Shown here: positions 17,676 to 23,768 of the stretch, in pieces
How the letters are laid out: the number at the start of each line of letters is the position of its first letter
How positions within the stretch are numbered: position 1 is the first letter of the stretch
Origin: Ramicandelaber brevisporus
Taxonomy: Eukaryota > Kickxellomycota > Ramicandelaberales > Ramicandelaberaceae
DNA length: 23,768 bases
Direction: 5' to 3'
Assembly (NCBI GenBank): GCA_025201865.1
Contig: MU602947.1
Location: forward strand, 1 to 23,768
Position numbers and translations under genes: made by a program
Notes under the pieces: model-generated
Database searches by the model: none
Told to the model about the DNA's origin: nothing
The model's input: only the letters and a program-made list of their open reading frames with translations

Positions 17676-19105
17676 ACAGCGGCAACAACAACTGCAACAG
17701 CAACCACTGCAGCCGCCAATGATTGCCACTGATAAGTTGTTCGATCTGCTAAGGACTCTGTCAGCAACAACAGCAACAACAACCTCGCCGGCTACAGCAA
17801 CTGCAACCCCGATATCAGCTTCGTCGACTACAGCAGCAGCTCTGACCATACCAGCATCTCCCCAGGCTGTTCCTTCTCTTGTGTTGGCCGACTTGCTTGG
17901 TGGTTCGTCATCTGTGCTTCCACCAGTCAATGGTGGCCAGCCTTCCAGTGTCTCCGCGATGGTCCCAGTAACTGCGAACATTCGATCCGCTGCTGCCAAT
18001 GTCACAGCAACCGCGACAGCCAAAAACAGCATCAACAGCATCAACAGCGTACACGGTGGTGCTGGTGGTAGCACAGGGTTTCCACTGCTGCCGCAGACTT
18101 CTTCAGTGGCTTCTCCTCCTGCAATATTAACGACTGCTGCAGCAACAACAGCAACGGCAGCAACATCAGTAGCGGCAGCAGTAGCCAGTGGAACATCAAC
18201 ACCAACTCTGGCTACAGCGATATCAGTGCCATCGATCAGCAAACCCATGTTACACGCAAGATTCATCGATTTGAAACCCCGAGGCGGTGAGAACATCTTA
18301 CAAGCACTCCGCCGGTACCTGAAGGTCGCGCCGTCAATGTGCACAGGTGATATCAACATGATTCGATTCCATCTGTCGCCAACGGATGACACGGTTCACT
18401 GCGTAAGATGGGAGGACAGATTCTATATTACTGCATTTGATATTGCCAAGATTCTGAGCTTTAGAGTGCAGTACGATGAATGTCCCAACGAGAGTGCTGC
18501 CGAGGAGCGTCGTGCTGAGTTCTTTTATGGCACTGGACGTCCTGGCAAGCGCGGCAAGTGCAAGATTCACGCCACACCGGGCACTCAAAATCTGCCTGAG
18601 CTGGATGGGTCAAGTCCTGGCGCTACAGACCGCGACTCGCCTTCTGGTGAGCACTGCTCGTGCGAGCATCCACCCGAGATTGACTCGAATACATTCCACG
18701 GTGAGCCAGTGATTCCACTCATGCGGCGCCAAATCTTGAACAGACGCAAGTTCCTCGAGACTCTGTTTTCTAACTTGCGTACACTGCGTGTTGGACACGG
18801 CTGCGTTCAAGTTGATGCTGCCGAGACATTTATGGACTTCTTGGCCACCAACAAGTGTCTGCGCTATCGCAAGAAGCAAAAGGTTTACTACTGGGAGAAG
18901 GTCAGTCATGATGGTCTGCTGTTGGAAGCGCTGGATCGCCAGAACAGACGCCACTGCAAGAACAGCGAGCCAATAATCCAGGATGTTGTGGAGGGTGTTG
19001 TTCCTGTACCGCAGCACTCCGGTTCCATTGATGATGCGTTTGCCGGTGAGGAGCACAAGCCTGTCATCTCTGCCGTTGCATCTGCGCCACATCCACTCTC
19101 CCATC

Positions 19106-19151
<46 letters not shown>

Positions 19152-21417
19152 GCAGCAGCAGCAACAACAGCAAGGCATTCCCAAGTTGATGACACATGGT
19201 CTCTTGTCAAGCTTCAGCACTCCTCTGAGCAACATTAACATTGGTGATTTGGCTGGCAATACAACAGTTACTCGCGCATCAACCGATGACTCGCAGTGCT
19301 GCCCTCCTGGCTCTGGCTGCTCCGTCCCCGATCCGCGCGTTCCTCAGCACCTGCATCCCGGCATGCCTCCACTCTCCATTGATGTCAGTCTGGCATCAGC
19401 AATTGGAAAGAGCACAGCCATGTCAACTCTCACCGCCGATGGCTGGATGCTTGCGTCGCCTCTGGGCACGGCCACTTCTGAGCATTCATCAAGCACCACT
19501 GCTACTGGCAATGATGCACTGGCTGACCTGTTCAAAGGCTGGAACCCTGCTGCTCAGCTCCACCAACAACAGCAGTCAAAACTATTGAATGGACTTGGCT
19601 TGGCTTCAGTGAACATTACTGCGTCTCCAGCACTTCAGACTACTCCAATGAGCATTAACATCCCATCAGATACAGAATTAGTCACTACCAGCACTACTGG
19701 CACCAATGCCACTACATTGTCTAGTTTGATGTCACCCGTCACCACTGTGTCATCCAAGGGCAATGAACTCAATGAACCGCCTGCACAGCTGCCACAGCCA
19801 ATGCTGGGCAAAGACTCGTTGATATCACTTGATACACTCCAGAGCCTGTTGAGCACAAACTGGCAGCAGACACTTAACAATGCTCAGCAACAGCAACCGC
19901 AACATCAGCAACAACAGCCGCAGCAACCGCAGCAACCAACTACATCTTCAACTGCATCCATCTCTGCGCTCTCTGTACCGGCTGATATGGCAACGTTCGA
20001 TGGACTAGTTGTTCCGGCGGATATTCCAGATGCATTAACCCGCGAGTCGTCATCAACAACATCGCCAGTTGGACGCCATCGAGAGTCTCCAGATGCACTC
20101 ATTGCTTTGTTGACTGGCGGCACTCCCTCAACGTCAACACCAGCATCAACCACAGTGTCTACAGCGTCATCAATTGCAAATGCAAGCATCTTCCAAGGTC
20201 CAAAGCGTGATTTGCTCTTTTCGCCCTATCAAAATGCAGCCAATGCCCATCACACCCAGCTTCACCACCAGCATCTTCATCACATTGGCGGTGTTGAGTC
20301 GCCATTGGAGTCAGCTGAGTGGCAGCCACCGCTCAATCCAAATCACATTCTGAATGCTCATTCTCGCCATATCCATGGTGTCCTGCATCGTGCTGGTGGT
20401 ATTAGTGCGTCACAGCGCCAAACCTCAGCTGAGCTGTGTGCAAAACTCGACAATGTGCAGATCAACTCACCTATTGTGCGTGGTACAACAGCCAATAGCA
20501 GTGCGTGCGAGGCTGGTGATAGATGCAATTTGATTCGGTTCATGGGATTAACATTTGATGTTACTACTGGAAGATTTATTGACTCGGCAAACGTGGATGC
20601 ATCATTGTCCAACTCTAACGCAATTGCCAACGATGGATCTGAACCAATGGCGATTGATACTGATCCGGCGTGCTTCTGTGTACCTCCACAGTCACTGCCA
20701 TTTGAGACTCTGCCATCGGCACCCACTATTCTGGATGAAGTAATATTGGCCCAACAACAACAAGCGCAGTCTCAATTACAGCAGCTGCAGCAACCGCCGC
20801 TGTCGTCGTTTGATATTCTGCCACTTGATCCATCGCCTGCTACACAGTCTATTGGATTGGCGGTTCCAACATATATGAGCATGACACCTGATCTTCCGCC
20901 AGCCAGCAGCTCATCCTCAGAGCATCTAGATACACTTAGCAACATGAACCATTCAGCCCCAGACTCAGATGGCGAGTCGCAAACTCCGGTAACTGGAGCT
21001 GCAGCTGGCAAGCGCGGTAATGGTGTCGCTAAACCCAAGACATTTGTGTGTCCAGAATCCAGCTGCCACCGTGCATTTACTCGCCAGGCTCATCTGGCTC
21101 GTCACAACTTGATCCACATTGGTTTGAAGCCATTTGAGTGTCCAGCTGACGGTTGTCAAAAGGCTTTTTCAAGGAAAGATCACTTCTCAACTCATTTGCA
21201 ACGACACAAGACCACTGACATTGATCCTGATGCTTTGGATGCGGTGTTGCAGAGTGCAAATGCATTAACTGTTCAATTGGGCCAGGGCAAAGCTGATCTA
21301 TCGCAGTTTGCATCTATAATTGGCGGTGGTAGTGGTACTGTTGGAAACGGAGGATCAGCATTGACAAGTGCACATGGGTCACCAGATCATGAACCACAGA
21401 TTCATCCACTGAGGTAG
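17536..21417 (+). CDS. STE12: Ste12-like transcription factor with two C2H2 zinc fingers
   Basis: A 1293-residue nuclear regulator. The Ste12 DNA-binding domain is present in two halves. The first is at about 238-313 (ENILQALRRYL, then VRWEDRFYITAFDIAKILSF). The second is at about 400-470 (FLETLFSNLR, then FLATNKCLRYRKKQKVYYW and SHDGLLLEALDRQNRRH). Between them is an insert of about 75 residues absent from known Ste12 proteins. Two C-terminal C2H2 fingers follow the C-x4-C-x12-H-x3-H pattern: C1172/C1177/H1190/H1194 and C1202/C1207/H1220/H1224, joined by a TGEKPF-like linker (IGLKPFE). Such fingers are usual in filamentous fungi and absent from yeast Ste12. Glutamine tracts lie at 27-48 and 524-546 and a Q/P-rich stretch near 780-805; the rest is Ser/Thr-rich. 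In other fungi Ste12 acts below the pheromone/invasion MAP kinase and binds TGAAAC-type sites. The start MM sits in a strong context (GCCGCCATGATG). The length is about twice that of typical homologues. Confidence 0.9.
17614..17679 (+). repeat. polyglutamine-coding tract 1 (22 codons, CAA/CAG mixed)
   Basis: Residues 27-48 of the Ste12-like protein are all Gln, coded by interspersed CAA and CAG. The mixed codons should make the tract more stable than the pure CAG tract at 9365. Confidence 0.9.
19105..19173 (+). repeat. polyglutamine-coding tract 2 (23 codons, mostly CAA)
   Basis: Residues 524-546 of the Ste12-like protein are all Gln. The first 15 codons are pure CAA, followed by four CAG and a mixed end. 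Confidence 0.9.
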
Positions 21418-21967
21418 TTCACCTATCACTTCCACACATCTTTTTTATTAAAAATAATAATTAATCAGTGTCATATAATGAACGCTGCTTACTGCGCGCC
21501 TCACATACTTTTCCTCTTCTTTTCTTTTCTTAACTATTCGTATGTCATTAACATTTTTATTATTATTATTATTATTTTGCTTTAGTTTCTGTTTCTGGTT
21601 TTTTCTTCTCATTATTTTAAATATTTTGGTAACATCAAGATATGATTAAGGGGGGGTGTTAATCTATATAGTTTACGCCACAGATTTCATTGCTCTCTCT
21701 CTCCTTTAAATTAAAACTCCTCGACACGTAGCATATCCGAATTAGATGCACGTACACATGAAGCTGACAGTTTGCGGGCAGGAACAGCCATTGCCTTCAA
21801 CATTGTTCCTTCCACAAGTTGCACACTGTTTGATACCACCATTACTCCAGTCTCCCTTCATTGTTAGCTACCACTACTACTAATCCTCATTATTATTGTT
21901 ATTATTCTAATCTTCCTCAAACTCGGCTAAACTAAACTAAAAGAACAACAACAGATAACTGGTAAAA
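21418..21967. other. intergenic: Ste12-like 3' region and SDR promoter
   Basis: 550 bp. The first 200 bp are A/T-rich, with a (TTA)n run at about 21557-21577, fitting a 3' untranslated region. A G7 run at 21650-21656 is followed by TATATAG at 21665. Pyrimidine-rich and CAC/TAC-rich sequence leads to the SDR start. No gene is seen. Confidence 0.6.
21665..21671 (+). promoter_or_regulatory. possible TATA box of the SDR gene
   Basis: TATATAG about 300 bp upstream of the SDR ATG. It is the same core as at 17394 and, on the minus strand, 6203. The long distance makes it a weaker call. Confidence 0.35.
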
Positions 21968-23107
21968 ATGGTACTGTGGTTTGCAGCAATGCTGGTTCGC
22001 GGCATTTACCGCAACACTTTCTTCACCGATTACAAAGTCACCGAGCGACTCGACAACAAGGTGGCCATCGTGACTGGTGCCAACGTCGGCATTGGCAAAG
22101 TGACCGCATTTGAACTTGCCAAAGCCGGTGCGCACGTAATACTCGCATCTCGCTCTGCCGAAAAGACTGCCGAAGCAATTGCCGACATTAATCAACAACT
22201 CGAATCAATTGCCAAGTCTGGCAGTGGCAGTGGCAATGGCAGTTCGCAAAAAGTTGGATCGGTGGAGTTTATGAAGCTGGATTTGGCGTCATTTGCGAGT
22301 ATTCGTCAGTTTGTGAAGCAGTTTCATTCGCGGGTAATGCCGCTGCATTTGTTGGTTTGCAATGCTGGGTTGGCAGGTGTGCGCGGTCCGACCGCAGATG
22401 GGCTTGATATGATTTATGGCACTAATCACATTGGGCATGTGCTGCTGACTGTTTTACTTTTGCCCAAGATACGTGAGACTATTGCAGCGGAAGATGCATC
22501 CTCAACACCAGTTCCGTCAGCATGGTCGGTTGCCAGCAGCGGCAGCACCACCGGCAGTATTGACAGCGGCAGTGAATCTGGAGAATCGCCAGATAAAGAC
22601 ATTCGAGCCCGCGTGGTGTTTGTAGCGAGCGAAGCTCATTACTTTACCGATACCATCGACTACGATCGAATTACTGAGCCGGTTATGACGGGCTGGTTAC
22701 CGGCTGTTGACGAATATGCCATGTCCAAGCTGGCCATGGTAATGTTTGGTCAAGAGCTTGCTCGTTCTCTCTCACAGTCACCGGTGCCGCTGGACCATCA
22801 AATCGGAGTGTACGTGGTACATCCAGGCGTTGTGGCGTCGGATGTCTGGAGAAATGCACCGTTTCCAATTCGTGGAATTGTGACACGGCTCATGCTGAGT
22901 GAAGAGCAAGGTGCAACATGCACACTGTACGCAGCAACATCCGGCGCAGTTGTGGGGAAAGAAGGTGGGTATTTTGAGTTTTGCAAGGAAACTGACAAGA
23001 ACCCGGTTACAGAAGATGAATCGGTGGTGGACATGTGTTGGAAGCACAGCTTGCAGGTTGCAAAATTGTCACCAAAGGAATTGGCTGCCGCTCATCTCGT
23101 TCTTTAA
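21968..23107 (+). CDS. short-chain dehydrogenase/reductase, retinol-dehydrogenase/WWOX-like
   Basis: A 379-residue NAD(P)-dependent oxidoreductase. A hydrophobic N-terminus (MVLWFAAMLVRG) may anchor it to a membrane. The Rossmann fold begins at residue 31 with KVAIVTGANVGIG (TGxxxGxG at 36-43) and ASRS after the second strand. DLAS at 105-108 contacts the adenine in this family. CNAG (131-134), Asn153 in TNHIGH, Ser221 in VFVASEAH and Tyr250/Lys254 in YAMSK complete the Asn-Ser-Tyr-Lys active site. Two Ser/Gly-rich inserts (about 82-98 and 174-212) interrupt the fold on the surface. The Arg after the second strand (ASRS) favours NADP(H). The substrate (a lipid, retinoid-like or polyketide alcohol/ketone) cannot be told from sequence. 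The start has a good context (AAAAATGG). Length is slightly above the usual 300-340 because of the inserts. Confidence 0.9.
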   Translation: MVLWFAAMLVRGIYRNTFFTDYKVTERLDNKVAIVTGANVGIGKVTAFELAKAGAHVILASRSAEKTAEAIADINQQLESIAKSGSGSGNGSSQKVGSVEFMKLDLASFASIRQFVKQFHSRVMPLHLLVCNAGLAGVRGPTADGLDMIYGTNHIGHVLLTVLLLPKIRETIAAEDASSTPVPSAWSVASSGSTTGSIDSGSESGESPDKDIRARVVFVASEAHYFTDTIDYDRITEPVMTGWLPAVDEYAMSKLAMVMFGQELARSLSQSPVPLDHQIGVYVVHPGVVASDVWRNAPFPIRGIVTRLMLSEEQGATCTLYAATSGAVVGKEGGYFEFCKETDKNPVTEDESVVDMCWKHSLQVAKLSPKELAAAHLVL

Positions 23108-23680
23108 ATGAATAAGTAGTTGTAAGTATACAAATAAGTTTGTAATGCGGTGAGCCGTTTGTGCGAAATCGCCATTGCAAGAGTCACTCGCATTTTCAAC
23201 TTCTTTCTTTTTCTTCATCTCTTACGGTTGCTAGTGCTTGCTCGCAACAGCTGGTATGATACTCTAAACTTATCTTCAAAGTTCGAAGCAACCGGATGTA
23301 ATTACTTTACATCACAATGACACATGAGGATTGTCATATCACATGCGCCACAGTCAAACGGGGAAGCGCAGCTGAGTAATGTTCCCATCCCCAGTCACCT
23401 GCTCGGTCACATCTCGGCGCGTTAATCGGCCACAGCTGCTTCAATCAAACTGCCGATGATGGATTTTGTACGAGCAGGAATCAGCTGAGCAGGTCAACTG
23501 ACTGCGAGATTCAACATAAATGATCGGAAGATAGCGGTTGTCCCCTCCTACTCTTGTTCTCACTCGTCATCATCACCGAAACTAGCCTCCGTCGAAGAAG
23601 ACACACTCACGCACAACTTCAGACACGCAGCAACACAAACACACATATCAACAAACACGCAAACAGACACGCGTATCACC
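23108..23680. other. intergenic: SDR 3' region and GST promoter
   Basis: 573 bp. A 7-bp inverted repeat (GGTTGCT...AGCAACC) encloses 23226-23293. Three CAGCTG hexamers (23369, 23433 and 23482), a TGAGTAA (23373-23379) and three GAGCAGG/CCTGCTC copies cluster at 23369-23493. The leader before the GST ATG is CA-rich. No gene is seen. Confidence 0.55.
23369..23493. promoter_or_regulatory. cluster of CAGCTG and GAGCAGG motifs upstream of GST
   Basis: CAGCTG at 23369-23374, 23433-23438 and 23482-23487. CCTGCTC at 23398-23404 and its reverse complement GAGCAGG at 23472-23478 and 23487-23493. TGAGTAA, similar to AP-1/Yap1-type sites, is at 23373-23379. It lies about 190-310 bp before the GST start. 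A regulatory role is inferred from density and position. Confidence 0.35.
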
Positions 23681-23768
23681 ATGACTGTGCAGTACGAACT
23701 CATCTACTTCCCGGCCATCGCATTCGCCGAGGTGAGCAAGGCTCTGCTCACGCTTGCCGACGCCAGCT
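23681..23768 (+). CDS. glutathione S-transferase, N-terminus only
   Basis: Only 29 codons are in the window; the gene continues past the right edge. The visible start MTVQYELIYFPAIAFAEVSK has the beta1-loop-alpha1 pattern of the thioredoxin-like domain of sigma/alpha/mu-type GSTs (L-x-YF-x(3)-G/A-x-AE-x(2)-x-LL). Tyr9 sits where the catalytic Tyr lies. The usual RGRAE is IAFAE here. The ATG has a good context (CACCATGAC) after a CA-rich leader. GSTs conjugate glutathione to electrophiles in the cytosol. A GAG|GTGAGC at codons 17-19 could act as a splice donor, but the reading frame still matches the family beyond it, so it is read as coding. Confidence 0.7.
   Translation, partial: MTVQYELIYFPAIAFAEVSKALLTLADAS

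Noticed and set aside
17613-18392. Minus-strand frame of 259 codons ending in polyCys
   Set aside because: Antisense reading of the Ste12-like gene; the polyCys run is the CAG/CAA tract read from the other strand.
23226-23293. Functional tRNA gene
   Set aside because: Only the terminal stem and a B-box-like string fit; the T-stem cannot pair and 68 nt is too short for a normal cloverleaf.

Overview
The window looks like nuclear DNA of a fungus. It carries a DASH/DAM1-ring subunit (DAD1), a Ste12-type homeodomain-like transcription factor with two C-terminal C2H2 fingers, and an ENA-type P-type ATPase; this combination is fungal. Every gene recognised here can be read as one uninterrupted reading frame, so the genome seems intron-poor. 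Proteins are rich in polyglutamine, Ser/Thr/Ala-rich linkers and microsatellite-like runs. Absence of introns and a domain-interrupted Ste12 hint at an early-diverging (zygomycete-grade) lineage, but the sequence alone does not prove which one.

Layout, left to right: (1) 1-1706, minus, cut by the window edge: a DNA-repair-type protein with two DUF2439 (Mte1/Dbl2/ZGRF1 N-terminal) modules. (2) 1865-3139, minus: a secreted-type, single-pass membrane protein with a trypsin fold that has lost two catalytic triad residues. (3) 3549-6005, minus: SulP-family sulfate permease with a STAS domain. (4) 6006-7300: 1.3 kb without a convincing gene. (5) 7301-9748, minus: long coiled-coil protein with a CC1-box-like N-terminus and a CAG tract. 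(6) 9986-10240, plus: DAD1, divergent from the previous gene. (7) 10362-11972, minus: ALDH3-type, tail-anchored fatty aldehyde dehydrogenase, convergent with DAD1. (8) 12411-15710, minus: ENA-type Na+/K+ exporter ATPase. (9) 15711-17535: 1.8 kb divergent intergenic region. (10) 17536-21417, plus: Ste12-like regulator. (11) 21968-23107, plus: short-chain dehydrogenase of the retinol-dehydrogenase type. (12) 23681-23768, plus, cut by the right edge: N-terminus of a glutathione S-transferase.

The genes do not form a biosynthetic cluster. Two loose themes can be seen. One is membrane and ion/sulfur handling and detoxification: SulP, ENA, ALDH, SDR and GST. The other is chromosome and cytoskeleton: the DUF2439 protein, DAD1 and the coiled-coil protein. 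No rRNA, tRNA, transposon or CRISPR was found. The most unusual items are the Ste12 DNA-binding domain split by an insert of about 75 residues containing a Cys/His cluster, the membrane pseudo-trypsin, the duplicated DUF2439 module, and the CC1-box-like coiled-coil gene head-to-head with DAD1.
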